A stretch of DNA of 64,000 nucleotides, taken from JAHECW01 sp964641415. Its GTDB lineage: Bacteria; Acidobacteriota; Thermoanaerobaculia; Thermoanaerobaculales; Sulfomarinibacteraceae. Each line of letters begins with the position of its first letter. Positions within the stretch are counted from its first letter, which is position 1. Positions 44,446 to 53,991 of the stretch are shown one piece after another. The position numbers were made by a program, and so were the translations under genes. Below the pieces are notes generated by a model that searched no databases, was not told the origin of the DNA, and saw only the letters and a list, made by a program, of their open reading frames with translations. The DNA lies in NCBI GenBank assembly GCA_964641415.1, contig CAZXMW010000007.1, positions 62,001 to 126,000 of the forward strand. The letters run 5' to 3'.

Positions 44446-46140
44446 GTGACCACCGACGATCACGAGCCGGCGCCCGGCACCGGTGAAACGACAGGCAGCG
44501 AGCCAACGTGGCGGGCGCTCTGGCTGCTGCCACCGCTGGTCGTCGGAACCGTGCTCAGGCTGGTCGGTCTCGGCCGACAGGTGATCTCCGGAGATGAGCT
44601 GCACGCCGTCCGGGAGGCGGTCACCAGCGAGTTTCCCGGCGTGCTCATCACCTACCAGCTCACCGACCACTGCCTGCCCCTGACATCGTTCTACCGGCTC
44701 CTCGCCCTCCTCGGCCTGCCCCTCACCGAGTCGGTGCTGCGGCTGCCGGTGCTCCTCGCCGGCCTGCTGGCGCTCGTCCTGATTCCGCTGTGGTGCGCCC
44801 GGGTGCTCGGCCCCCGGGCCGCGGCAAGCCTGGCCTGGTGGCTGGCCGTGTCACCGGCGCTCGTCTACTACGGCCGAATCGTCCGCTCGTACATGCCCAC
44901 TGTCCTGCTCGGCGGCCTCGCGGTCGCCTGCTTCGTCGCCTGGCTCCGGGGCCGGCGCACCCGCGACGCCGTCGGCTACGTTGTCAGCGCGGCCCTCGCG
45001 GTCTACTTCCATCCGGTGGCGGCGCCGTTCGTCGGGGCGCCCCTTCTCTGGCTCGCCGGGGCCCAACTGGTTCGCCTGCGCGACCTGCCCCGATTTCGAT
45101 CGACGGTCGCGATCGGCCTGGCTCTCGCGGCGGCACTGGCGATCTTCCTGGTGCCGGCGGCGCCGTCCCTGGCGGCGCTGGTGCGGGACAAGCGGGTCGA
45201 CAGCCACCTCACCCTCGGCACTTTCGAGGCGGTCGGCGCGCTCCAGGCGGGAACCCCGAACGGCTGGCTGGTCGCCGCGTTCTGGCTGCTGGCCGCCGTC
45301 GGCCTGACCGCCCTCGTCGTCCGGCGACCCCGGCTCGGGAGCCTCGCCGTGGTGTTGATCGGAACCCAGGTCGTCGGACTGATGGTGCTGTCGCCGCTCG
45401 CCATGGAGCAGCCCAACATTCTCAATCGGTACCTCCTGATCACCCTTCCGGTGGTCCTGGTGTGGGTCGCCCACGGGCTCGACGCGGTCGTGCTCGGTCC
45501 ACTCCACCGGCTCGGCCGATGCGGCCGAGCGACGGCGGGCCTGGTCGCCGTGGCCCTGCCCGCGCTCTACTTCGCGGCCGGTCCGCTGCTCGACCCGGCC
45601 TACCTGCCCGGCTCCTTCGCCCACCGTGCCGAGTTCACCGCCTACTACCGGACACCGCGGCCGCGGCCGCCGCTCGAGCTGCCCGAAGCCTACCGCTGGC
45701 TGACCGATCGCCGACCGGGCGCCCTTCTCGAGGTGCCGTACCTGCCCATGTGGCGCTACGCGAACATCTTTCCGCGCTATCAGACGGCGCACCACCGCGA
45801 GGTGGTGGTCGGCTACGGCGACCGGCAGTTGTGGGACCCGAGGATCCGGATGCGCAACGCAGTTCCGCCCGAGCCCGATCGGCTGCTCGCCAGCCGCGCG
45901 ACCTGGCTCGTGCTGCACCCCGAAATCGTCCGCGAGGAGGCGAGCAGCGATCGGGGGCGGGCCGACCCCGACAGCCCGGCCGGACGCGATCGTGCCCGCC
46001 GTGAGCGCATGCTCGAGCGGCTCGAGCGGCTGACGGAGGAGCTCGACCGCGAGCTGAGCCGGCGCTGGGGCCCGGCCGACCTGAGGACCGACGAGCACGT
46101 TCTCTGGGACCTCGAGCGCGTCCGCCGGCTCAGTCGCTGA
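44446..46140 (+). CDS. Polytopic glycosyltransferase (GT39/ArnT-like)
   Basis: 564 residues from the GTG at 44446 (GGGAGC upstream). About eleven membrane helices are visible. The first exterior loop has ISGDELHAVREAV, with the acidic GDE that serves as catalytic/metal site in GT-C enzymes, and the second shows VYYGRIVRSYMPTVL, as in PMT/ArnT proteins. These move a sugar from a lipid-phosphate donor to a protein or glycan on the periplasmic side. The GT2 enzyme at 47.5 kb resembles polyprenyl-phosphate sugar synthases and could supply the donor. It overlaps the convergent sulfatase-fold gene by 11 bp. Confidence 0.82.
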   Translation: MTTDDHEPAPGTGETTGSEPTWRALWLLPPLVVGTVLRLVGLGRQVISGDELHAVREAVTSEFPGVLITYQLTDHCLPLTSFYRLLALLGLPLTESVLRLPVLLAGLLALVLIPLWCARVLGPRAAASLAWWLAVSPALVYYGRIVRSYMPTVLLGGLAVACFVAWLRGRRTRDAVGYVVSAALAVYFHPVAAPFVGAPLLWLAGAQLVRLRDLPRFRSTVAIGLALAAALAIFLVPAAPSLAALVRDKRVDSHLTLGTFEAVGALQAGTPNGWLVAAFWLLAAVGLTALVVRRPRLGSLAVVLIGTQVVGLMVLSPLAMEQPNILNRYLLITLPVVLVWVAHGLDAVVLGPLHRLGRCGRATAGLVAVALPALYFAAGPLLDPAYLPGSFAHRAEFTAYYRTPRPRPPLELPEAYRWLTDRRPGALLEVPYLPMWRYANIFPRYQTAHHREVVVGYGDRQLWDPRIRMRNAVPPEPDRLLASRATWLVLHPEIVREEASSDRGRADPDSPAGRDRARRERMLERLERLTEELDRELSRRWGPADLRTDEHVLWDLERVRRLSR

Positions 46141-47509
46141 GGTAGCCCAGAGCGCGCAGCGCCTCCTGCGTCGAGGCGTCGAGCTCGCCGCGGTCGACCG
46201 GCGTGGCGAAGACCTGACGGACCTCGAGCTCCTCCAGCTCCGTGACGAGCTCGAACACCACGTCCGGCCGATCGGCCTCCAGGTCGCGGGCTTCGGCGGA
46301 ATCAGCGGCGAGGTCGAACAGCCGCGGCGGGGAGTCCTGGTCGGCCCGCAGCAGCTTCCACCTCCCAAAGCGCACGGCGCGCTCGCCCTGACGCGCGGCG
46401 AAGACGGGTCGTTGCGGCGCGGCCAGGAGGTCGGCGCCGTCGAGGTGGCCGGGGACCTCGAGACCGAGCAGGCCGAGCACGGTGGGGACGATGTCGACGG
46501 TCGACACCGGGCGGTCGACGGTCGCCGGCGTCTCGAGGCCGGGGGCCGCGAGCACCAGGGGCACGGCGATCTGGTCCTCGGTCAGACCGTTGGCGTGGCT
46601 GAAGTAGAAACCGTGGTCGTCGAGCAGCGCCTCACCGTGATCCGAGGTCACGACGATCACCGCGTCGTCGAGCAGCCCGGCGCCTCGGAGATGATCGAGC
46701 ATCTCGCCCATGCCGACATCGAGGCACCGAACCTCGGCGGCGTAGCGGAGCAGGTAATCCCGGCCGTCGGTCGGCGGCGGGTCGAAGCCGATGGTCTGGT
46801 AGTGGGGCACCGCTCCGCGGCCGCCGTTGCGGCCCTCGGGCTGGATGCCGACCTCGACCGGCGGGCCGAAGGCGTCCAGGTCGAACGGGGCGCTGCACTC
46901 GGGCAGCGGCTGGTACGGGCCGTGGGGCTCCATGTAGTGCAGCCAGAGGAAGAGCCGGCGGTCCTCGTCGACCGTGCGCAGCCAGTCCATCGCGCGTTGG
47001 TTGATTGACGACGCCTTGGCGGTGCGGTAGGCGCGCGGCCGGGGCAGCAGCTCGTAGTGGTCGAAGCCTTGCTCGAAGCCGTAGCCGGGGCCGACCACCG
47101 GGTTGGCGACGAAGCCGGCGGTGGCGAAGCCGGCCATCGACAGGATCTCGGCCAGGGTCGGCACGGCGAGGCCGAGGACGTGATCGTTGGTGATCACGCC
47201 CGAGCGGCTCGGCACCAGCCCGGTCAGGAAACCGGCGACTCCCGGCGAGGTCGCGTTGGCTACCGACCACGCCTCGGTGAAGACGACGCCGCGATCCGCG
47301 AGCTCGGCCAGGCGCGGCGTCACGGCGAGACCGGCCTTCGTCGTCAGAGCATGATCGGCGCGCCAGGTGTCGGCGGTGATCAGCACCAGATGGCGTGGCG
47401 CAGGCTCGGGCGTCGGAGCCCCGCAGCCGACGGCGACCAGTCCAACGGCCGCCAGGGGTGCGACGCACGCGCTTTTCAGCCGCCTTGACGGGATCTTGGT
47501 GACAGTCAT
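46130..47509 (-). CDS. Sulfatase-fold lipoprotein without formylglycine motif (3)
   Basis: 459 residues; a GGGAGGA ribosome site precedes the ATG, which overlaps the GT2 stop as ATGA. Lipobox VAVGC with Cys29. Metal-binding motifs: Asp47 in VLITADTWRADH and VTSDHGEALLDDH near residue 295. The nucleophile segment is NATSPGV (Thr87), again lacking the Cys-x-Pro-x-Arg signature and also lacking the PSH of the other two copies. A short C-terminal domain ends in LRALGYLSD, like its relatives (LRELGYID, EALGYLHSE). Coupling to a GT2 enzyme supports a role on a glycan or its lipid carrier. Confidence 0.82.
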   Translation of the reverse strand: MTVTKIPSRRLKSACVAPLAAVGLVAVGCGAPTPEPAPRHLVLITADTWRADHALTTKAGLAVTPRLAELADRGVVFTEAWSVANATSPGVAGFLTGLVPSRSGVITNDHVLGLAVPTLAEILSMAGFATAGFVANPVVGPGYGFEQGFDHYELLPRPRAYRTAKASSINQRAMDWLRTVDEDRRLFLWLHYMEPHGPYQPLPECSAPFDLDAFGPPVEVGIQPEGRNGGRGAVPHYQTIGFDPPPTDGRDYLLRYAAEVRCLDVGMGEMLDHLRGAGLLDDAVIVVTSDHGEALLDDHGFYFSHANGLTEDQIAVPLVLAAPGLETPATVDRPVSTVDIVPTVLGLLGLEVPGHLDGADLLAAPQRPVFAARQGERAVRFGRWKLLRADQDSPPRLFDLAADSAEARDLEADRPDVVFELVTELEELEVRQVFATPVDRGELDASTQEALRALGYLSD

Positions 47510-48297
47510 GGTTCCTCCCGGACGGCATCATCGCCGCCGACCTCGAGCCGTCGGCCGTCGGCGCTGAACAGAGACGAGCGCGCCAGGCCCCACCGCTGCA
47601 GCCGGAACAGCGCGGCGGTCGCGAGCACCCCGAAGCCGTACACGCACGAGCGCCGGAAGTCGATGCTCGAGGCCTCGGCAAAGTAGCGGGTCGGGCAGCT
47701 GATCTCACCGATCGAGAAGTCGAGGTGGAGCGCCTGGGCGAGCATCTGGTTGTCGAACACGAAGTCGTCGGAATTCTCCTCGAGCGGCAGCTCGAGGAGA
47801 ATCCGCCGCGAGAACGCCCGATAGCCGGTGTGGTACTCGCTGATCTTGGCGTCGAGCAGGATGTTCTCGACGGCGGTCAGGAAACGATTGGCGACGTACT
47901 TGTACACCGGCATACCGCCCTTGAGCGCGCCGGCGCCGAGGATCCGGGATCCGAGCACGATGTCGAAGTGGCCGCTCGCAATCATCGATGCCATTGCGGT
48001 GACCAGACGCGGCGTGTACTGATAGTCGGGGTGGAGCATGACGACGATATCGGCGCCGCGCTCTAACGCAAGCCGGTAGCAGGTCTTTTGGTTGCCGCCG
48101 TAGCCCCGGTTCCGTGGGTGGACGTGGACGTGGATGCCGAGCTTCTCGGCGACCCGGACGGTCTCGTCGCTCGAGCTGTCATCGACCAGGATGACCTCGT
48201 CCACGACCTCGTCGGGAATCTCCCGGTAGGTCTGGACCAGGGTCTGCTCGGCGTTGTAGGCCGGCATGACGACGACGATCCTGAGGCCTTCAATCAC
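47506..48297 (-). CDS. Glycosyltransferase family 2 (polyprenyl-phosphate sugar synthase-like)
   Basis: 263 residues from a GTG at 48297 with a weak ribosome site. The GT-A fold is clear: VVVMPAYNAEQTL, DEVILVDDSSSDET (donor-binding Asp residues), NRGYGGNQKTCYRLAL, and the HPDYQY segment at the DxD place. EYHTGYRAFSRRIL and ENSDDFVFDNQMLAQA follow, as in DPM1-like synthases. It should transfer a sugar from a nucleotide donor to polyprenyl phosphate or a similar acceptor. A TATACT hexamer 23-28 bp before the start could be a -10 element. Co-transcribed with the sulfatase-fold gene downstream. Confidence 0.88.
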   Translation of the reverse strand: MIEGLRIVVVMPAYNAEQTLVQTYREIPDEVVDEVILVDDSSSDETVRVAEKLGIHVHVHPRNRGYGGNQKTCYRLALERGADIVVMLHPDYQYTPRLVTAMASMIASGHFDIVLGSRILGAGALKGGMPVYKYVANRFLTAVENILLDAKISEYHTGYRAFSRRILLELPLEENSDDFVFDNQMLAQALHLDFSIGEISCPTRYFAEASSIDFRRSCVYGFGVLATAALFRLQRWGLARSSLFSADGRRLEVGGDDAVREEP

Positions 48298-48369
48298 GCT
48301 TCGATCCGCTCACGGCGCGAGTATAGCGGCCCCGAAACGTGACACCGGGAGGTATCGTCCGGGATCGTC

Positions 48370-51300
48370 TCACTCCCCCCTCGGCCAGTCGGGAAACCGC
48401 CCCGGCGTCCACGGCGCGCCGGCCGACTCGAGGTCGCGCTCGAGACCGACAAGGCGCTCGTCGAGGGCCCGCAGCGCGGCGAGGTGGTCGGCGAACGCCG
48501 CCGCCGCCCATCGGTAGCCGTCCCTCGCGGTGGCGGTGGGCGGCTGGGTGGTCCCGAGCTGACCCTCGACGACGCGGTTGACCCGGTCGACGATGGAAGG
48601 CTCGACAGGCTCGTTGCGCCGCGCCTTCGAGCGGTCGCCGCGGAGCCCGACGAGGAGGTCGTTGAGGTCGGCCTCGACGGCGGCGAGCTCGGCGATCCGG
48701 GCCTCGTCGGCCTTCGGCGTGTCGAGGACGGCGAGGCGGAGATGGTCGATCCGGTCGCGCATCTCGTCCGTAACCTCGACCGCGCCGAGCACGGCGCGCT
48801 GGAGATCGGCCGCCTGGCGGGCGAACTCGAGGGCGCCCGCCGGGTCCTCGGTGGGCAGGGTCGAACCGCCGAGGTCGACGATCTGGAAGCTCGTCGGCCC
48901 GGCGAGCTCGGTGATTGCACCGTCGACCTCCTTGGCGAGGGTCACCGTGTAGGTCCCGGGCAGGGCCAGGGGACCCATCCGCGGCGTCTCCCACGGCGCC
49001 GGCGGACCGGGGTCGGGATCGACCGGACGGGTCGACGGGTAGCGCAGATCCCAGGCGACGCGGTGGATTCCTCTGCTCCGCCTTCCGGTGATCCGCTGGA
49101 CCACGGCGCCGTCGGCGTCGCGGACGGTGAGCACGATCTGCGGTTCGCGCTCCTCGTCCTCGGCTCGAAGCTCGGCCTGACTCGGGTACGGCAGGGTCTC
49201 ACCGGCCTCGTCGGCTGCCTTTTCGGCCTCGATCCGCCGTTCTCGCCGGGTCTTCAGGCCGTCGGCGAGGTGGTAGGTGAAAACCGCGCCGAAGGGCGGG
49301 TTGGGGGCACGGTAGTAGGTGTCGCCCTGGAAGCCCTTGTCGAGGGGCAGCAGCCCGAGCCGGCTGATCTCGATATAGCGCAGCGCGTCCTTGACCGGAA
49401 ACAGCGCCGCTTCCCTGTCGAGAACTTTTCGGTCGAGCCCGCGCAGCGGGGTGTAGTCGTCGAGGATGTAGAACCCCCGGCCGAAGGTGCCCAGCGCGAG
49501 GTCGTTCTCGCGCCGTTGGACATCGAGATCGCGGACCGCGAGAGTCGGCAGCCCGCCGGTCATCTTCACCCAGTGGTCGCCACCGTCGACGGTCACGTAG
49601 AGCCCAAACTCGGCGCCGAGGAAGAGCAGGTCGGCATCGACGTGATCCTGGGCGAGGGACCAGGCGAGCTCCCGGTCGGGCAGGTCGCCGCGGATCGAGG
49701 ACCAGCTTCGGCCGCGGTCGGTGCTTGTCAGCACATAGGGTGTGAAGTCACCCTGCTTGTGGTTCGAAAACGTCGCATACACCGTGTCGGGATCGTGCTG
49801 TGACGCCTCGAGCTCGGCGACATAGCTGTATCTCGGCACTCCCGGGAAGTCGCCCTCGACGTGCCAGCTCGCGCCGTTGTCCGAGGTGACGTGGATCTGG
49901 CCGTCGTCGGTGCCGACCCAGAGCAGACCCTCGACCAACGGCGACTCGGTGAGCGCCACCGCGTTGCCGTAGATCGAGGTCGAGCCGCTCTTGTACACCG
50001 CGTCGGGGCCCCAGACCCGGCCCATGACCTCGAGGGCGTTGCGGTCGATGCCGCGCGACAGGTCCTTCGAGATCGCGGTCCAGGAGTTGCCGCGGTCGTC
50101 CGAGCGGAACAGCTTCTGCGCCGCGAAGTAGAGCCTCGTCGGCGAGTGCGGGCTGACGATGACCGGCGCGTCCCAGTTCCAGCGGTACGGCGCCTCGCCG
50201 GGCGCCGGCTGGGGCTGGATGTCGACGGTCTCGCCGGTTGCCCGGTCGAAGCGGACGAGCCCGCCGTACTGCCACTGGCTGTAGACGATGCTCGGCTCGA
50301 TCGGGTCGACAACGGTCTTGAAACCATCGCCGAAGACGGTGACGAACCAGTCCTCGTTGGCGATCCCGGCCCGGTTTCGGGTTCGGGTCGGCCCGCCGAC
50401 GGTGGCGTTGTCCTGAGTGCCGCCGTAGATGAAGTAGAACGGCGCCGAGTTGTCCACCGTAGCGCGGTAGAATTGCATGATCGGCAGATTCTCGAAGTAG
50501 ACCCAGTTCGCGCCGCGGTCGAAGGTCTCGTAGACCCCGCCGTCGCAACCCACGCGCAGGTGGCTCGGGTTGCCCGGGTTGATCCACAGGGCGTGGTTGT
50601 CGACGTGCTTGTGGGTCTCGCCGACCGGTTCGAAGCTCTCGCCCCCGTCGGTCGTGACCTGCATCCAGACGTCCATGGAGTAGACCCGGTCGACATCGGC
50701 CGGATCGCAGAAGATCTCGTTGTAGTAGTCACCGCCGGGCGCGTGGTCCGAACGCTTCTCCCAGCTCTCACCGCGGTCGGTGGAGCGGAAGAACCCACCT
50801 TCGTCGCGGGCCGCGTCGAGGACGCCGTAGACCACGTCGGTGTCGGCCGGCGAAATGCACAGCCCCATGCGCCCCATGTCCACCTCGGGCAGCCCGTCGG
50901 TGATCTCGCGCCAGGTCTCACCGCCGTCGGTGGACGTGTAGAGGCCCGACTCGGGGCCGCCGTTGATCAGGGTCCAGGTGTGGCGCCGGCGCTGATACGC
51001 GGTGGCGAGAACGGTGTCGGGATCATCGGGGTGGAGGCGGACCTCGGCAATGCCGGTGTCGTCGGAGACGTGGAGCACCCGCTCCCAGGTGGTCCCGCCG
51101 TCGGTCGTCCGGTACAGCCCGCGATCGCCGCCCGAGCGCCACAGCGGCCCCTGGGCCGCGACCCAGACGACGTCGGAGTCCCGCGGGTCGATGACGATGT
51201 TGCCGATGTGCTCGGACTCGCGAAGGCCCGTGTTGGTCCAGCTGGTGCCGCCGTCGAGGCTCTTGTAGACGCCGTCGCCGAAGCTGACCGAGCGCTGGGA

Positions 51301-51651
51301 GTTGTTCTCGCCGGTACCGACCCAGACCACGTTGGGGTCCTCGGGGTCGATGGTGACGCAGCCGATGGAGTACGAACCCTCGCCGTCGAAGACCGGCGCC
51401 CAGGTCGTGCCTGAGTTGGTCGTCCGCCACACCCCGCCCGAGGCGGCGGTGACGAACCACCGCGCATGGTCGGTGGGATCCACCGCGAGGTCCGAGATCC
51501 GGCCCGACGACACCGCCGGGCCGATGCCGCGCAGCTCGAGCCCGGCAAGGGTCTCGGACGTCAGCCAGTAGGAATCCTCGGCGGACGTGGCGGCCACGGG
51601 CGCCAGGACCAGAAAAACCGGGGCGAGCAGGGCGAGCTTTCGCAGCTTCAT
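48370..51651 (-). CDS. Secreted VPS10/BNR-repeat beta-propeller protein
   Basis: 1,093 residues from the ATG at 51651 (TGGAGGTGG upstream); signal peptide about 1-24. Repeated BNR/sortilin-like blades fill about 40-730, with the hallmark WRTTNSGTTWAPVF, YKSLDGGTSWTN, YRTTDGGTTWERV and STDRGRSW units and interspersed DPxDP turns. They form one or two ten-bladed propellers. A C-terminal part (about 790-1093) has a FN3-like piece with HRVAWDLRYP and a helical end. Members of this group occur with peptidase or sialidase functions, but the Asp-box repeats alone do not show catalysis. Location is periplasmic or extracellular. It lies alone between oppositely oriented genes. Confidence 0.85.
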   Translation of the reverse strand: MKLRKLALLAPVFLVLAPVAATSAEDSYWLTSETLAGLELRGIGPAVSSGRISDLAVDPTDHARWFVTAASGGVWRTTNSGTTWAPVFDGEGSYSIGCVTIDPEDPNVVWVGTGENNSQRSVSFGDGVYKSLDGGTSWTNTGLRESEHIGNIVIDPRDSDVVWVAAQGPLWRSGGDRGLYRTTDGGTTWERVLHVSDDTGIAEVRLHPDDPDTVLATAYQRRRHTWTLINGGPESGLYTSTDGGETWREITDGLPEVDMGRMGLCISPADTDVVYGVLDAARDEGGFFRSTDRGESWEKRSDHAPGGDYYNEIFCDPADVDRVYSMDVWMQVTTDGGESFEPVGETHKHVDNHALWINPGNPSHLRVGCDGGVYETFDRGANWVYFENLPIMQFYRATVDNSAPFYFIYGGTQDNATVGGPTRTRNRAGIANEDWFVTVFGDGFKTVVDPIEPSIVYSQWQYGGLVRFDRATGETVDIQPQPAPGEAPYRWNWDAPVIVSPHSPTRLYFAAQKLFRSDDRGNSWTAISKDLSRGIDRNALEVMGRVWGPDAVYKSGSTSIYGNAVALTESPLVEGLLWVGTDDGQIHVTSDNGASWHVEGDFPGVPRYSYVAELEASQHDPDTVYATFSNHKQGDFTPYVLTSTDRGRSWSSIRGDLPDRELAWSLAQDHVDADLLFLGAEFGLYVTVDGGDHWVKMTGGLPTLAVRDLDVQRRENDLALGTFGRGFYILDDYTPLRGLDRKVLDREAALFPVKDALRYIEISRLGLLPLDKGFQGDTYYRAPNPPFGAVFTYHLADGLKTRRERRIEAEKAADEAGETLPYPSQAELRAEDEEREPQIVLTVRDADGAVVQRITGRRSRGIHRVAWDLRYPSTRPVDPDPGPPAPWETPRMGPLALPGTYTVTLAKEVDGAITELAGPTSFQIVDLGGSTLPTEDPAGALEFARQAADLQRAVLGAVEVTDEMRDRIDHLRLAVLDTPKADEARIAELAAVEADLNDLLVGLRGDRSKARRNEPVEPSIVDRVNRVVEGQLGTTQPPTATARDGYRWAAAAFADHLAALRALDERLVGLERDLESAGAPWTPGRFPDWPRGE

Positions 51652-51746
51652 GGGCCACCTCCAAACGAACGCCATCGTACTCTCATCCGCGGCGCCGGGC
51701 CCGGCGTTTGCGCATCCAGGATCCGGTGGGGTAGCGTAGACGGGTC

Positions 51747-53987
51747 TTGAACACGACGACCAACCAACCTCAGAGCGCGAGCTCGGCCGCCGCCGTACCG
51801 GCCCGCACGTTCGGCACCTTTCTCGGGGTCTACACCCCGAGCGTGCTGACCATCCTCGGGCTCGTCATGTACCTCCGTTTCGGCTGGGTGGTGGGGAATG
51901 TCGGGCTGCCCGTCACCCTGCTCATCGTCCTGATGGCGACCTCGATCACCGCAATCACGGCGCTCAGCGCATCGGCCATCGCCACCAACATGCGGGTCGG
52001 GGTCGGCGGTGAGTACTACATGATTTCGCGCTCGCTCGGGCTCGAGTTCGGCGGCGCCATCGGCATTCCTCTGTTCCTGTGCCGCACGCTGTCGATCACC
52101 TTCTACTGCTTCGGCCTCGCGGAATCGCTGGTCGCCTTCTGGCCGGCGGCGTGGGGCGAGATCCCGGCGGCCTCGACCCAGCTCATCGCCGCCGGGTTCA
52201 TCGTCGCAATCGTCGCGATCTCAGGCAAGAGCGCCGAGGTCGCCCTCAAGCTGCAGATTCCGATCATGATCGCGGTCGGGCTCAGCGTGCTCGCGCTCGC
52301 CGCGGGGGTGCTCACCGGCGGTTTCCACGCTCCCGAGGTCACACCGACCTACCGCACCTCACCCGAGAGCTTCTGGTACATCTTCGCGGTCTTCTTCCCG
52401 GCGGTCACAGGCTTCACCGCAGGAATCGGGATGTCGGGCGACCTCAGGGACCCGCGGAAGGCGATTCCGAGGGGCACGCTGCTCGCCGTCGGGACCGGCG
52501 CGCTGCTCTACCTGACGATCCCGGTGCTGCTCGCGGTCACCACCCGGGTCACGCCCGAGCAGCTCGCGGAACCCGGCATCATCTGGATCGAGATCGCGGT
52601 GCTCGGCGCGTGGCTGGTGTTTCCCGGCGTGTGGGGCGCCATCCTGTCGTCGGCCTTCGGCAGCGCCCTCGGGGGGCCGCGGGTGCTCCAGTCGCTGTCT
52701 CGCGACGGGCTCGCGCCGGCGGTGCTCGGCCGGACCTCACGGACCGGCCAGCCGACCATCGCGACCTGGGTGGCGGGCGCCATCGCGCTCGCCGCCGTGG
52801 CCCTCGGCGGCCTCAACGCGGTGGCCCAGTTCGTCACCGTGCTCTTTCTCACCCTCTACGTCATGGTCAACCTCGCCGCGGCCCTCGAGAACCTGGTCGG
52901 CGACCCGTCCTACCGGCCGACCATCCGAGTGCCGTGGTCGATCTCCATGCTCGGCTCGCTCAGCGCCATCGCAGTCATGTTCCTCATCAGCCCCGTCGCC
53001 TGTGTCGCCGCGATCGTCCTCGAGGCCACCCTGTATTTCGTACTCAGGCGCCTGGTCCTGCGTCGGGAGTGGGGCGACGTTCGCGCCGGCATGTGGATCG
53101 CAGTCGCCCGCTTCGCCCTGCTCAAGCTGCGCTCGACTCGGACCGACCCGCGCAACTGGCGGCCCCACATCCTGCTGCTCGCCGGTGACCCTGCCAAGCG
53201 GCTCAATCTTGTTCGGCTCGCGAGCTGGTTCAACCAGGACCGGGGCATCGTCACGGTGTGCCAGCTGCTGACCGGCGACCTGCGCAGCGCGAGCGTCGAG
53301 ATCGACCGGGTTCGGGCCGAGATGGAGGCCGAGATCGACGACGCCGGCCTGACCGCCTTCTGCGAGGCCGACGTGGTGCCGGACTTCGAGACCGGCGTGC
53401 TCGACATCGCCCAGGCGAGCGGCGTCGGCGAGCTCAGGACCAACACCGTCATGTTCGGCTGGTCCAAGGAGCGCGACCGACGCGCGTCGCAGATTCGGAT
53501 CATGCGCGCGCTGGTCAATGCCGGCAGGAGCACGGTGATCAGCCGGATCCAGTGGGCCCACGAGCCCGGCCAGCAGAAGCGCATCGACCTGTGGTGGGGT
53601 GGGCTGCAGAACAACGGCGACCTCATGCTCCTGCTCGCCCACCTGCTGCGGCTCAACCCGGAGTGGTCCGACGCCCGGCTCACGGTGCGCTCCATCGCCC
53701 GCTCCGAGGCCGAGCGTGACAGCCAGCACGCCGGGCTCGCCGAGCTGCTGTCGGAGAACCGCATCGACGCCGACACCGAGGTCCTGTACGAGCCCGACAC
53801 CAGCCGGGACGTCGCCGAGATCCTGCACCAGACGAGCGCGCGGGCCGACGTCGTCTTCCTCGGGTTGATGATTCCCGCGTTCGGCGAGGAGGTTCGCTAC
53901 GCCGAACGGCTCGAGCGGCTTGCCGCCGGGTTCAAGACCACCATCTTCGTCCGCAACGCCGGCCGATTCGCCGGCGATCTGCTGTGA
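51747..53987 (+). CDS. Cation-chloride cotransporter-like permease (SLC12/APC superfamily)
   Basis: 746 residues from a TTG at 51747. Residues about 25-445 form a 12-helix APC transporter with the SLC12 opening GVYTPSVLTILGLVMYLRFG (substrate-site region of helix 1) and a FFPAVTGFTAGIGMSGDLRDP segment in helix 6. Residues about 460-746 are a cytoplasmic domain like that of eukaryotic NKCC/KCC: NWRPHILLLAGD, RIDLWWGGLQNNGDLMLLL, and an ADVVFLGLM end. Family knowledge: such proteins co-transport Na, K and Cl; bacterial relatives may use amino acids. Ion choice cannot be read here. A TAGCGT hexamer 10-15 bases upstream suggests a very short leader. Confidence 0.88.
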   Translation: MNTTTNQPQSASSAAAVPARTFGTFLGVYTPSVLTILGLVMYLRFGWVVGNVGLPVTLLIVLMATSITAITALSASAIATNMRVGVGGEYYMISRSLGLEFGGAIGIPLFLCRTLSITFYCFGLAESLVAFWPAAWGEIPAASTQLIAAGFIVAIVAISGKSAEVALKLQIPIMIAVGLSVLALAAGVLTGGFHAPEVTPTYRTSPESFWYIFAVFFPAVTGFTAGIGMSGDLRDPRKAIPRGTLLAVGTGALLYLTIPVLLAVTTRVTPEQLAEPGIIWIEIAVLGAWLVFPGVWGAILSSAFGSALGGPRVLQSLSRDGLAPAVLGRTSRTGQPTIATWVAGAIALAAVALGGLNAVAQFVTVLFLTLYVMVNLAAALENLVGDPSYRPTIRVPWSISMLGSLSAIAVMFLISPVACVAAIVLEATLYFVLRRLVLRREWGDVRAGMWIAVARFALLKLRSTRTDPRNWRPHILLLAGDPAKRLNLVRLASWFNQDRGIVTVCQLLTGDLRSASVEIDRVRAEMEAEIDDAGLTAFCEADVVPDFETGVLDIAQASGVGELRTNTVMFGWSKERDRRASQIRIMRALVNAGRSTVISRIQWAHEPGQQKRIDLWWGGLQNNGDLMLLLAHLLRLNPEWSDARLTVRSIARSEAERDSQHAGLAELLSENRIDADTEVLYEPDTSRDVAEILHQTSARADVVFLGLMIPAFGEEVRYAERLERLAAGFKTTIFVRNAGRFAGDLL

Positions 53988-53991
53988 GTCG

